From contig DIFN01000034.1 in NCBI GenBank assembly GCA_002419145.1, positions 1-9,489 of the forward strand: a stretch of 9,489 nucleotides of DNA. The letters run 5' to 3'. Within the stretch, counting starts at the first letter, position 1; every line of letters begins with the position of its first letter. The stretch is from Mageeibacillus sp. UBA5747. GTDB lineage: Bacteria > Bacillota > Clostridia > Saccharofermentanales > UBA5734. The position numbers were made by a program, and so were the translations under genes. This document shows, piece after piece, positions 1-6,658 of this stretch. The notes below the pieces were generated by a model. The model ran no database searches and was not told the origin of the DNA. It saw only the letters and a list, made by a program, of their open reading frames with translations.

Positions 1-1320
1 AACGAAACCGGTCCGGCCACGGACGTCCATGCCATTCCAATGGCCCAGATTCCCGGCTTGTCCGTTGAGAAATCGAGCCCGACGACTTTGATCACAGCCG
101 CCGGCCAAGTGGTACCATACACCTTTGTGGTCCGGAACATCGGTAATGTCAGTCTGACTAGCATCACTATCACCGATCCGGTCTGCGACATCGGCCCGTC
201 CTATAGCAGCGGCGACATCGGTATGGATGGCATTCTCGACGTCGGTGAAGTCTGGACCTACATCGGCAGCCACACCGTCACACAGACAGAAATCGACAGC
301 AAGGGCGGCGGCGACGGCGACCTCGACAACACCGTGACAGCTGATTCGGCCCAGACCGAACCTGTCACAGACAACCATGAAATCTCGATCGGTTTGTCGC
401 CTGCGCTGTCTGTTGTAAAAAACAGCTCAACGACTCTGATCACGACCGTGGGCCAAGTCGTACCATACACCTTCACTGTCATTAATGAAGGTAATGTGGT
501 GCTGACAAACATCACAGTAACTGACCCGATTTGCACAGTCGGCCCGGCCTACAGTTCTGGCGACCTCAATGACAATGACAAGTTGGATGTGGGAGAGACT
601 TGGATTTTCACCGGCAGTCACACCGTCACCCAGGCTGAAAGCACGTCCGCTGGCAACGGCACCGAAGAAAGCCCTGCGGACGGCTGGCTCGACAACACTG
701 TGATGGTGGATTCGACCGAAACCGATCCTGAAAGTGACGATTTCTCGATCCCAGTGAATGCACCTCCGTCTATCAGCGTTGCCAAATTTGCCTTGGATGA
801 TTCAGTCGATGATCCCGGTGACGAAGCAACGTTCCAAGTCAACATCACCAATACCAGTAGTCTGACTGACCCCGTCACCCTCACCAGCCTGACCGACACG
901 ATCGAAGGTGGCCCGGCATACAGCCCGATCCTTTACACCAATGCCGCGCTGACCACCCTGATCACGTTACCGCAAACCATTCTGCCGGGAGCCACCCTGA
1001 CTGTCTACTTTGAAGCTTCCATCGATGGCGACCGCGGCGATAACATCGATGACATTGTCACCGTCTATGGCATGGATGACGAAGAGACGCCGGTATCAGA
1101 TTCAGATGGCGCAGATGTCGACATTGATACCCTCCCACCTAAAAAAACTACCACGCCTCCGACGACCACCCTGGCCGCTGCAATTCTGGAAGTTTTCGGA
1201 GCTGAAATGCCCCAGACCGGCGATTCCCCGGATACCTATCCATTCAAAGTCATCGGCCTGATGACCCTCTTCCTGGCCGGAGCACTCCTCATCCTGTGGA
1301 AAAAACGGGACGGCGTCTGA
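1..1320 (+). CDS. Repeat-containing cell-wall-anchored surface protein, C-terminal part (5' end outside the window)
   Basis: The frame is open from the first base, so the ATG at position 40 is internal; the residues before it (NETGPATDVHAIP) look like the end of another repeat. Numbering from that ATG, residues 7-122 and 123-244 are two tandem beta-sandwich repeats of the DUF11/DUF7507 (TIGR01451-like) type, with GQVVPYTF, GNV-LT-IT-TDP, LDVGE-W and GSHTVTQ motifs. Residues 245-365 form a different, related domain (ISVAK, TNTSS, SDSDGADVDID). A Lys/Thr/Pro-rich linker follows. The end is a sortase sorting signal: MPQTG at 390-394 (a variant of LPXTG), a hydrophobic segment at about 404-420 and the tail WKKRDGV. 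The protein is therefore probably linked to peptidoglycan with its repeats exposed as a stalk or adhesin. The ligand cannot be told, and no sortase gene is in view. Confidence 0.9.
   Translation, partial: NETGPATDVHAIPMAQIPGLSVEKSSPTTLITAAGQVVPYTFVVRNIGNVSLTSITITDPVCDIGPSYSSGDIGMDGILDVGEVWTYIGSHTVTQTEIDSKGGGDGDLDNTVTADSAQTEPVTDNHEISIGLSPALSVVKNSSTTLITTVGQVVPYTFTVINEGNVVLTNITVTDPICTVGPAYSSGDLNDNDKLDVGETWIFTGSHTVTQAESTSAGNGTEESPADGWLDNTVMVDSTETDPESDDFSIPVNAPPSISVAKFALDDSVDDPGDEATFQVNITNTSSLTDPVTLTSLTDTIEGGPAYSPILYTNAALTTLITLPQTILPGATLTVYFEASIDGDRGDNIDDIVTVYGMDDEETPVSDSDGADVDIDTLPPKKTTTPPTTTLAAAILEVFGAEMPQTGDSPDTYPFKVIGLMTLFLAGALLILWKKRDGV
58..405 (+). repeat. Surface-protein tandem repeat, copy 1 (116 codons)
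   Basis: This DNA encodes the first complete DUF11/DUF7507-like unit, from LSVEKSS to the alanine before LSVVKNSS. It aligns with the next unit along its whole length. A block around 103-126 is nearly identical at DNA level to the block starting at 451 (GGCCAAGT, one changed base, GTACCATACACCTT), exactly 348 bp away. Confidence 0.8.
406..771 (+). repeat. Surface-protein tandem repeat, copy 2 (122 codons)
   Basis: This is the second unit of the same family, starting LSVVKNSS. It is six codons longer than copy 1 because of an insertion in the loop before the DNTV motif (GNGTEESPADGWLDNTV against GGGDGDLDNTV). Conserved Asp/Asn-rich turns such as NDNDKLDVGE could bind calcium, but that is inference. 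Confidence 0.8.
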
Positions 1321-1377
1321 TTTTGTGCCAACCTGAACTGCCCACGACGTAACTCAGGCAACATAGATGCACCCAAA

Positions 1378-1416
1378 AAGCTCCCCTCCAAGCCCGCAAA
1401 GCCTAGAGGGGAGCTT
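1378..1416. terminator. Bidirectional intrinsic terminator between the surface-protein gene and dinB
   Basis: A perfect 11-bp stem is formed by AAGCTCCCCTC (1378-1388) and GAGGGGAGCTT (1406-1416) with a 17-nt loop. On the plus strand it is followed by GTTTTC. On the minus strand it is followed by TTTTTGGG, counting the stem-end bases. It lies between two convergent genes and can serve both. Confidence 0.85.
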
Positions 1417-1454
1417 GTTTTCAGCCTTTTGCCGAAAATGGGACGCCGTCCCTT

Positions 1455-2660
1455 TTATGACTTTTTCAGCAGTGACGCCCGGGTGATGCTGTTGGGGCCA
1501 AATCGCTCGCGGATCGAGTCGACGGTTTGGTCGACTTTTCCCGAATCGGATGACTTATCCGGTGCTGCCTCCAGTGCATCACGATCGAGCTGGTCAAACA
1601 AGCTAAGCTGGCGGTCCTCTTGGTGCTTCTGGAAATGGCCAAGACTGATCCCGATCAGCCGAACTGGCTTGGCCGGGTCCCAGCTTCTGGCGAGCAAGGC
1701 ACAACCAGCCGGGTACACCTCCTGCGATAGGTTTGTTGCTGGCACCATACTCTGGCGCGTAATCACTTTGAAATCCGTGTATTTGAGTGTAATCTGGACC
1801 ACTTGACCTTTCAGGTTTTGCCTGCGGGCTGTCGCGGCGACTTCGTCGGACAAACCAAGTAAAATCAGCTTGGCTTTTTCCAGATCAGAGACATTCGCAG
1901 ACAAGGTCATCGAACGGCCGATCGACTGGACGGGATCCTTGTCAGTGGCAAGGACCGGATCATCTTCCAGACCATGTGCATGCCGAAAAAGGTCAGAGCC
2001 GCTTTTGCCAAAGCGTTCAACCAGAAATTCCTGGCTCAGGCGAGCCAGATCGCCAATTGTGGCCACGCCCAGGCGTTTGAGTTTTTCGGCCGTTTTCTGA
2101 CCGACGCCATACATGGCACCGACTGGCAGCGGCCATAACTTGCTGGGCACATCCACCGGCCAAAGCTCGGTGATTCCCTGCGGTTTTTTCATTTCTGATG
2201 CCATCTTAGCTAGAAATTTATTGTCGGAAATCCCGATTGAGCACCATAAATCCAATTTTTCGTTGATCGACTGCATGATCATCTGCGCTGCTTCGAGCGG
2301 GGCGCCTGACAGCTTCTCACAGCCGGTCATGTCCAGCCAGGCCTCGTCAATGCTGTTGGGTTCGACAATGGGCGTGAATTGCCGGAGCAGATCCATGACT
2401 TCGCGAGATTTTTGCTCGTAAAAATCGTGATCCGGTGGTACAAGCGCGATGCCCGGGCATAGCCGCTGGGCTTCATGCACCAGCATGGTGGTTTTCACCC
2501 CATGAGCCCGCGCTTCGTAATTGGCTGCCAGGATGATCCCGGTCCGCCGCTGCGGATCACCGGCAACCGCTGCCGGTGATCCACGTAACTCAGGGCGTCG
2601 CGTCATTTCACAAGAAATGAAAAACGCATTCATATCCACCAGGAAAACGACTTTGAGCAT
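1455..2660 (-). CDS. dinB: DNA polymerase IV (Y-family translesion polymerase, DinB)
   Basis: The protein is 401 aa from the ATG at 2660. That start gives MLKVVFLVDMNAFF, which aligns with the beginning of known Pol IV proteins, and a weak AAGG lies about 11 nt upstream. An in-frame ATG at 2690 (411 aa) is possible but has no visible ribosome site. The catalytic metal ligands are present: D9 in VDMNAFF, and D105 and E106 in SIDEA. The finger/palm motif SIGISDNKFLAKMAS is at about 141-155, and a helix-hairpin-helix segment (GVGQKTAEKLKRLGV) is near 185-200. The little-finger domain follows. QLSLF at 351-355 matches the beta-clamp binding motif, here about 46 residues before the C-terminus rather than at the very end. 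The tail IRERFGPNSITRAS is typical of the family. It copies damaged DNA with low fidelity. It is a single-gene unit with its own promoter. Confidence 0.93.
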   Translation of the reverse strand: MLKVVFLVDMNAFFISCEMTRRPELRGSPAAVAGDPQRRTGIILAANYEARAHGVKTTMLVHEAQRLCPGIALVPPDHDFYEQKSREVMDLLRQFTPIVEPNSIDEAWLDMTGCEKLSGAPLEAAQMIMQSINEKLDLWCSIGISDNKFLAKMASEMKKPQGITELWPVDVPSKLWPLPVGAMYGVGQKTAEKLKRLGVATIGDLARLSQEFLVERFGKSGSDLFRHAHGLEDDPVLATDKDPVQSIGRSMTLSANVSDLEKAKLILLGLSDEVAATARRQNLKGQVVQITLKYTDFKVITRQSMVPATNLSQEVYPAGCALLARSWDPAKPVRLIGISLGHFQKHQEDRQLSLFDQLDRDALEAAPDKSSDSGKVDQTVDSIRERFGPNSITRASLLKKS

Positions 2661-2799
2661 GTCAGCGTGTACCTTGAGAAGACATCTCATCCGTCACCGG
2701 AGCATAGATTCGCTTGCCATGCCATTCACCCATCAGCCAAACCTCAAAAAATCGCGCAGAGTTTGTGAGAACAAAAACTGAATCCACAGTCCCTCATCG

Positions 2800-2808
2800 A
2801 TTATACCA
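2800..2808 (-). promoter_or_regulatory. Extended -10 promoter for dinB
   Basis: Read on the minus strand this is TGGTATAAT, a perfect -10 hexamer with the extended TGn element. No good -35 is seen at 16-18 bp, where the sequence is C-rich and overlaps the yeiH terminator. Transcription would start near 2793, leaving a leader of about 130 nt before the 2660 start. Confidence 0.6.
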
Positions 2809-2817
2809 TTCAGCCGC

Positions 2818-2842
2818 AAAAGGGGGATCCGATTCCCTTTTT
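2818..2842 (-). terminator. Probable weak terminator of the yeiH-type gene
   Basis: Immediately after the yeiH stop, the minus strand reads AAAAGGG, a 10-nt loop, then CCCTTTT. The U-tract is part of the stem, so this is a short A/U-based hairpin. It abuts the dinB promoter, so leaky termination would feed dinB. Confidence 0.4.
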
Positions 2843-3878
2843 AAAACGCTGCGGTGAGTTTCTGGACGAGCAGGGAGACGCTGGCGACGGCAAACCAGCA
2901 GGCCAGTCCGAGCAGGATTGGGCGCCAGCCCTGGGCAATGAGGCGTTTGAAGCGGGTGTTCAGGCCGATGGCGGACATGGCCATGATGATCATGAATTTG
3001 CCGGCCGTGACGAATTTGCCGGCCAGATCCGGCCAGGGTAACCACGTGTTCAACACGGCAACGGCGAGGAATACCAGGACAAACCAGGGGAAGGTCTTGG
3101 CCAGGTTATACGCCGGCACATCGGGCGTGTTTGCTTGCCGGCGCGCCAGCAGGGCCATGCGCAGGGCCAGAAAGGAGGTCACTGGTACGATCATCAGGGT
3201 CCGGGTTAGCTTGACAATCGTCGCATCGTTCTGGGCAATCGTGTTGCCGGCTGCGGCACTCCAGGCTGTACCGGCCGCTACAACCGATGAGGTGTCGTTG
3301 ATCGCAGTACCAGCCCAGAGGCCAAACCCCTTATCACTCAATTGCAGCCAATGGCCCAGGGCAGGGAAGATGAAAACTGCGACAACATTGAACAGGAAAA
3401 TGGTCGAGATCGCTGATGCGACTTCTTCATCGTCGGCAGCAATCACAGGTGCTGTGGCGGCGATGGCCGAACCGCCACAGATAGCCGTGCCGACACCGAT
3501 CAGGGTGGTCGTCTTGCCATCCAGGTGCAAAAGGTTGCCCATCACATAAGCCGTCACAAACGCAGCGGTCAGGGTGAACAGCATGACAAACAGCGACTGG
3601 CCACCGACCTTGACGATCATGGCGAAATTCATCTCGAAACCGAGCAAGACCACCGCCAGCTGGAGCACTTTCTTGCTGGTCAGCCGGATGCCGGGTTCAA
3701 AGCTGAAACCGTGAAACCCAGAAATCAGGTCAGGAAACAGATTGGCCAGCAAGATCCCTGTGAGAATACCAAAAACAGGCCCCCCGATCACCGGAAGCTG
3801 CTTCCCCAAATACCAGGCCGGGATTGCGATAACCAGACATAGCAGCAGACCTGGCCCAGAACGCCCTTTCAAAGTCAT
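2841..3878 (-). CDS. yeiH: YeiH family putative sulfate exporter (UPF0324), integral membrane protein
   Basis: The protein is 345 aa, close to the E. coli YeiH length. It is strongly hydrophobic, with about ten membrane segments. Family signatures are visible: GVGTAICGGSAIAA at 128-141, WAGTAINDTSSVVAAG at 188-203 and AIGLNT at 303-308. The two small-residue-rich motifs in the two halves suggest the inverted-repeat fold of such transporters. The family is annotated as a putative sulfate exporter, mostly by context in sulfonate-degrading bacteria, so the substrate is uncertain. The start is supported by GGAGGT (3887-3892), 8 nt before the ATG. It is transcribed away from the LysR gene at 4002, the same layout as yeiH/yeiE in enterobacteria, and is probably controlled by it. 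Confidence 0.9.
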   Translation of the reverse strand: MTLKGRSGPGLLLCLVIAIPAWYLGKQLPVIGGPVFGILTGILLANLFPDLISGFHGFSFEPGIRLTSKKVLQLAVVLLGFEMNFAMIVKVGGQSLFVMLFTLTAAFVTAYVMGNLLHLDGKTTTLIGVGTAICGGSAIAATAPVIAADDEEVASAISTIFLFNVVAVFIFPALGHWLQLSDKGFGLWAGTAINDTSSVVAAGTAWSAAAGNTIAQNDATIVKLTRTLMIVPVTSFLALRMALLARRQANTPDVPAYNLAKTFPWFVLVFLAVAVLNTWLPWPDLAGKFVTAGKFMIIMAMSAIGLNTRFKRLIAQGWRPILLGLACWFAVASVSLLVQKLTAAF

Positions 3879-3930
3879 TTTAAGTTACCTCCAAGTACAA
3901 AATCACCACTCAGTTTAGCCAAATTCACTC

Positions 3931-3972
3931 CATTTTAGAAATACAATGATAAAATAGATAAGATAGTAAAAA
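3931..3972. promoter_or_regulatory. AT-rich divergent promoter/operator region between yeiH and the LysR gene
   Basis: The 123-bp gap between the divergent starts contains a strongly AT-rich core. An inverted repeat ATTTTA (3932-3937), 12 nt, TAAAAT (3950-3955) has the dimension of a LysR-type site (related to T-N11-A). It is followed by the repeated GATA-type stretch TAGATAAGATAG. Several overlapping -10-like hexamers occur, so individual promoters cannot be fixed by eye. Confidence 0.5.
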
Positions 3973-4001
3973 GCCTATGGCACTTTCATGAGGTGAAATG
4001 A

Positions 4002-4883
4002 ATGACGCTGCGCCATTTGCAAATTTTCCTTGCTGTAGCCGATGCGGGCAATATGACACGAGCTTCAGAGCAGTTGTTCATCGCCCAGCCGACCGTCAGC
4101 CAGGCCATTGCCGAGCTGGAAAAGCATTTTGGGGTCCGGCTGTTCGACCGCTTGTCACGGCGGCTCTATTTGACAGGACCCGGAAAAGTCCTGCTTGGTT
4201 ATGCCCGGCATATGAACAATCTGCTTGACGAAATGGACCAGGCCATCGAGGCTGAATCAGCCAGCGGCAGCCTGAGTATCGGGGCGACCCTGACGATCGG
4301 AACCTGCCTCCTGCCGGACTATCTGGCAACATTTGGCCGCCAGCAGCCCCAGGTCAGGGTCACAGCGAGCATCCGCAACACCCGGGATATCGAGCAGCTG
4401 GTTATCCGCAATGAACTGGACCTGGCCCTGGTTGAGGGGTCGGTCACAAGCCCGGACATCCTGGCCCAGCCTTTCATGACCGATCGCCTGGTGCTGGCCT
4501 GCGGCGCCAAACACCCACTTTACAGCATCGCCGGCCCCATTCCGCTGCGTGCGCTGGAAGACCAGTCCTTCATCGTCCGTGAACAGGGCAGCGGGACCCG
4601 CGAACTGTTCGAGCACACGATGGCCTTGCAGCAGGTTCCGTGGAAAATTGCCTGGGAAGCGATCAACTCGGACGCCATGGTCCAGGCTGCCGTGGCTGGT
4701 CTGGGCATCGCAGTGCTTTCCGGGCGCCTGATCGCAGCGCCCTTACAAACAGGACAGCTGCGGATGATTCCGGTTGAGGGTCTCGATCTGGTCCGCGCCT
4801 TCACTCTGGTTCAGCACAAAAACAAATACCTGACGCCCGCCATGCAGGCCATGATCGCGATGATCCTCCAGCCGGAGGCATGA
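4002..4883 (+). CDS. LysR family transcriptional regulator, divergent from the yeiH-type transporter
   Basis: The protein is 293 aa, the normal length for the family. Residues 1-60 form the winged helix-turn-helix (MTLRHLQIFLAVADAGNMTRAS, then QPTVSQAIAELEKHFGVRLFDR). A linker helix (LLGYARHMNNLLDEMDQAIEA) and a two-lobed effector-binding domain from about residue 90 follow (LSIGATLTIG, DLALVEGSV, FIVREQGSGTRELFE, GLGIAVLSG). The RBS GAGGTG at 3990-3995 is 6 nt from the ATG at 4002; an overlapping out-of-frame ATG at 3998 gives only a short shadow frame. The closest functional analogue by layout is YeiE, next to yeiH in E. coli. Proposed role: effector-dependent control of the transporter gene and of itself through the shared intergenic region. 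The effector is unknown; a sulfur anion is a guess from the transporter family. Confidence 0.92.
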   Translation: MTLRHLQIFLAVADAGNMTRASEQLFIAQPTVSQAIAELEKHFGVRLFDRLSRRLYLTGPGKVLLGYARHMNNLLDEMDQAIEAESASGSLSIGATLTIGTCLLPDYLATFGRQQPQVRVTASIRNTRDIEQLVIRNELDLALVEGSVTSPDILAQPFMTDRLVLACGAKHPLYSIAGPIPLRALEDQSFIVREQGSGTRELFEHTMALQQVPWKIAWEAINSDAMVQAAVAGLGIAVLSGRLIAAPLQTGQLRMIPVEGLDLVRAFTLVQHKNKYLTPAMQAMIAMILQPEA

Positions 4884-4886
4884 AAA

Positions 4887-4910
4887 AGGCCGCCTCTTAT
4901 GAGACGGCCT
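4887..4910 (-). terminator. Intrinsic terminator of osmC, also the hairpin after the LysR gene
   Basis: The arms are AGGCCGCCTC (4887-4896) and GAGACGGCCT (4901-4910), with one mismatch and a TTAT tetraloop. On the minus strand the hairpin is followed by TTTTTCA, a proper U-tract, so it mainly ends osmC transcripts. On the plus strand it starts 4 nt after the LysR stop but lacks a U-tract downstream. Confidence 0.8.
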
Positions 4911-4946
4911 CAGAATGCATGCAGTCTGTTGCCAGACTGTAATCTG

Positions 4947-5363
4947 TCAGACCAGCTCGGCAGTCAGTTTCATCTCAACAGCAGACAGGGCCTGAGAGAC
5001 AGGACAGCCGACCTTGGCTTTTTCGGCGAATTCGAGGAAGGTGGCGGCGTCGATGCCGGGGACTTCGCCGACGGTGGACAGCTCGATCAGGTCAATTTTC
5101 GGCCCGGCACCGAGGTGGACTTTGGCAGAAGTGGAGATCTGAGTCGGCACATGGCCGGCATCGGAGAGAATGGCCGACAGGAACATCGAGAAACAGCCGG
5201 CATGAGCTGCCCCGATCAGCTCCTCAGGATTGGTGCCGGTGCCATTTTCAAACCGTGATGCAGCAGTGAAGGGGCCCTCGTACATGCCGGAACCCAGGCG
5301 CATGACACCTTTGCCCTCTTTCAAATTACCATTCCAGACAGCGGATGAATTGCGAACAGGCAT
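4947..5363 (-). CDS. osmC: OsmC-type organic hydroperoxide peroxidase
   Basis: The protein is 138 aa and closely follows E. coli OsmC along its length (TRFE/SRFE, GTNPEELIGAAHA-CFSM, VPGIDA-TF, KAKxGCPVSQ). The two redox cysteines are C57 in AHAGCFSM and C120 in KVGCPVSQAL. The conserved Arg (R37) and Glu (E47/E48) that shape the active site are present. Members of the family reduce organic hydroperoxides using a thiol cycle, often with lipoyl or dithiol reductants, in the cytoplasm as a homodimer. The match to the OsmC branch is better than to Ohr because of the GTNPEELIGAAHA and GCPVSQ strings. The RBS AGGAGGT lies just upstream of the ATG. It stands alone, divergent from glf and convergent with the LysR gene. 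Confidence 0.93.
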   Translation of the reverse strand: MPVRNSSAVWNGNLKEGKGVMRLGSGMYEGPFTAASRFENGTGTNPEELIGAAHAGCFSMFLSAILSDAGHVPTQISTSAKVHLGAGPKIDLIELSTVGEVPGIDAATFLEFAEKAKVGCPVSQALSAVEMKLTAELV

Positions 5364-5388
5364 TGTGTACCTCCTAGAATAATGAATG

Positions 5389-5432
5389 AATCGATTGCTG
5401 AATATGTAAAAATCGATTGCGCATGAATATGT
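5389..5432. promoter_or_regulatory. Duplicated operator-like element upstream of osmC
   Basis: AATCGATTGC occurs at 5389-5398 and again at 5411-5420, 22 bp apart, about two helical turns. Each contains the palindrome AATCGATT. A second element, TGAATATGT, is also duplicated at 5399-5407 and 5424-5432. The pair lies 26-69 bp before the osmC start codon. On the minus strand a TATAAA (5432-5437) abuts it, so a factor bound here would cover the likely start site; no convincing -35 is seen. It may be a binding site for a stress regulator. Confidence 0.5.
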
Positions 5433-5470
5433 TTATAGATTAACGATACCATTAAAAATTCCCCTGTGCG

Positions 5471-5484
5471 GTAAGGCGCGTTAC
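5471..5484. promoter_or_regulatory. Imperfect palindrome in the osmC-glf intergenic region
   Basis: GTAAGGCGCGTTAC is a palindrome with one mismatched pair: GTAA and TTAC arms around a GCGC centre. It is just upstream of where the -35 of the glf promoter would lie. It could be an operator, but a chance occurrence is possible. Confidence 0.25.
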
Positions 5485-5508
5485 ACAATGATCCAGCGGC
5501 CGTTTCCA

Positions 5509-5517
5509 TGCTAAAAT
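5509..5517 (+). promoter_or_regulatory. Extended -10 promoter for glf
   Basis: The string TGCTAAAAT gives a TGn element plus TAAAAT, one mismatch from the -10 consensus. Transcription would begin near 5524, about 25 nt before the glf ATG. No clear -35 is visible 17 bp upstream, which an extended -10 can tolerate. Confidence 0.5.
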
Positions 5518-5548
5518 AAATCAAAAACGGACAAGTGAGGTCTTCTTT

Positions 5549-6658
5549 ATGGAAAAGCCCTATGACTACCTGATCGTTGGTGCCGGCCTTTTTGGTGCCA
5601 CGTTTGCCCATGAGGCGACCCAGCGCGGCAAGCGCTGCCTGATCATCGACCGGAGAAAACACACCGGTGGCAATATCTACTGCGAATCAGTCGCCGGGAT
5701 CAACGTCCACGTGTATGGGGCTCACATATTCCACACCAGTGACAAGCGGATCTGGACCTATGTCAACCAGTTCGCCGAATTCAACCGCTACACCAATTCA
5801 CCCATCGCCAACTACAACGGTGAAATCTATAACCTGCCTTTCAATATGAATACCTTTAACAAGCTCTGGGGCGTCGTCACACCGGCCGAGGCCCAGGCCC
5901 GGATCTCGGCCCAGCGCATGGCTGCCGGGATCACCGTACCACACAATCTCGAAGAACAGGCGATTTCCCTGGTTGGCACCGACATCTATGAAAAACTGAT
6001 CCAAGGTTACACCGAAAAGCAGTGGGGTCGTCCGGCGACTGAGCTGCCGGCTTTCATCATCAAGCGCCTGCCGGTGCGATTCACCTATGACAACAATTAC
6101 TTCAATGACAAATTCCAGGGCATCCCGGAGGGCGGCTACAACCAGATCACCGACCGCCTGCTTGAAGGCAGTGAAGTGCGACTGGAGACCGATTATTTTG
6201 CCCACAGTGCAGAATTGAAAGCGCTGGCCAGCAAGACTGTTTTCACCGGCATGATCGATGAGTTCTACGGTTACCGCTTCGGCAACCTCGACTACCGCAG
6301 CCTGCGTTTTGAACACCAGACCCTGGGTCTGGAAAATTACCAGGGCAATGCAGTTGTCAATTACACCGACCGTCAGACAGCCTTCACCCGGATCATCGAG
6401 CACAAGCATTTTGAATTCGGCACCCAGGAGAAGACGGTCATCACCCGCGAATACCCGGCGGAATGGAAAAAAGGCGACGAGCCCTATTATCCGGTCAATG
6501 ATGACAAAAATAATGCCCTATTTCTGCGCTACAAGGCCTTGGCTGAGCAGGAATACAACGTGATCTTCGGCGGGAGACTGGCCGACTACAAATACTATGA
6601 CATGCACCAGGTCATCGCCAGTGCGCTTGCCAGGGTGGAAAAGGAGTTTAGTGTTTGA
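5549..6658 (+). CDS. glf: UDP-galactopyranose mutase
   Basis: The protein is 369 aa, the usual bacterial length. It has an N-terminal Rossmann FAD site (DYLIVGAGLFGA, residues 7-17), the GGNIY loop at 40-44 and YGAHIFHT at 56-63. The substrate-site string GYTEKQWGRPATELPAFIIKRLPVRFTYDN includes an Arg at about 173. A second Arg in FTRIIEH (about 281) fits the pair that binds the UDP diphosphate. The C-terminal FAD motif GGRLADYKYYDMHQVI is at 341-356. The reduced-flavin enzyme interconverts UDP-galactopyranose and UDP-galactofuranose in the cytoplasm, supplying Galf to surface glycans. GAGG at 5537-5540, 8 nt before the ATG, fixes the start. No glycosyltransferase or other nucleotide-sugar gene is next to it here, so the glycan it feeds is made elsewhere. 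Confidence 0.96.
   Translation: MEKPYDYLIVGAGLFGATFAHEATQRGKRCLIIDRRKHTGGNIYCESVAGINVHVYGAHIFHTSDKRIWTYVNQFAEFNRYTNSPIANYNGEIYNLPFNMNTFNKLWGVVTPAEAQARISAQRMAAGITVPHNLEEQAISLVGTDIYEKLIQGYTEKQWGRPATELPAFIIKRLPVRFTYDNNYFNDKFQGIPEGGYNQITDRLLEGSEVRLETDYFAHSAELKALASKTVFTGMIDEFYGYRFGNLDYRSLRFEHQTLGLENYQGNAVVNYTDRQTAFTRIIEHKHFEFGTQEKTVITREYPAEWKKGDEPYYPVNDDKNNALFLRYKALAEQEYNVIFGGRLADYKYYDMHQVIASALARVEKEFSV

Noticed and set aside
2854..3549. 231-aa open frame on the plus strand
   Set aside because: It lies wholly antisense to the well-supported yeiH-type gene and encodes a composition typical of shadow frames, with no family motif or ribosome site.
5321..5662. 113-aa open frame on the minus strand covering the osmC-glf gap
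   Set aside because: It crosses the promoters and starts of two real genes and has no supporting ribosome site or protein-like conservation signal.
5798..6409. 203-aa open frame on the minus strand
   Set aside because: It is antisense to glf, whose frame carries clear enzyme motifs; the long open frame follows from the codon bias of glf.
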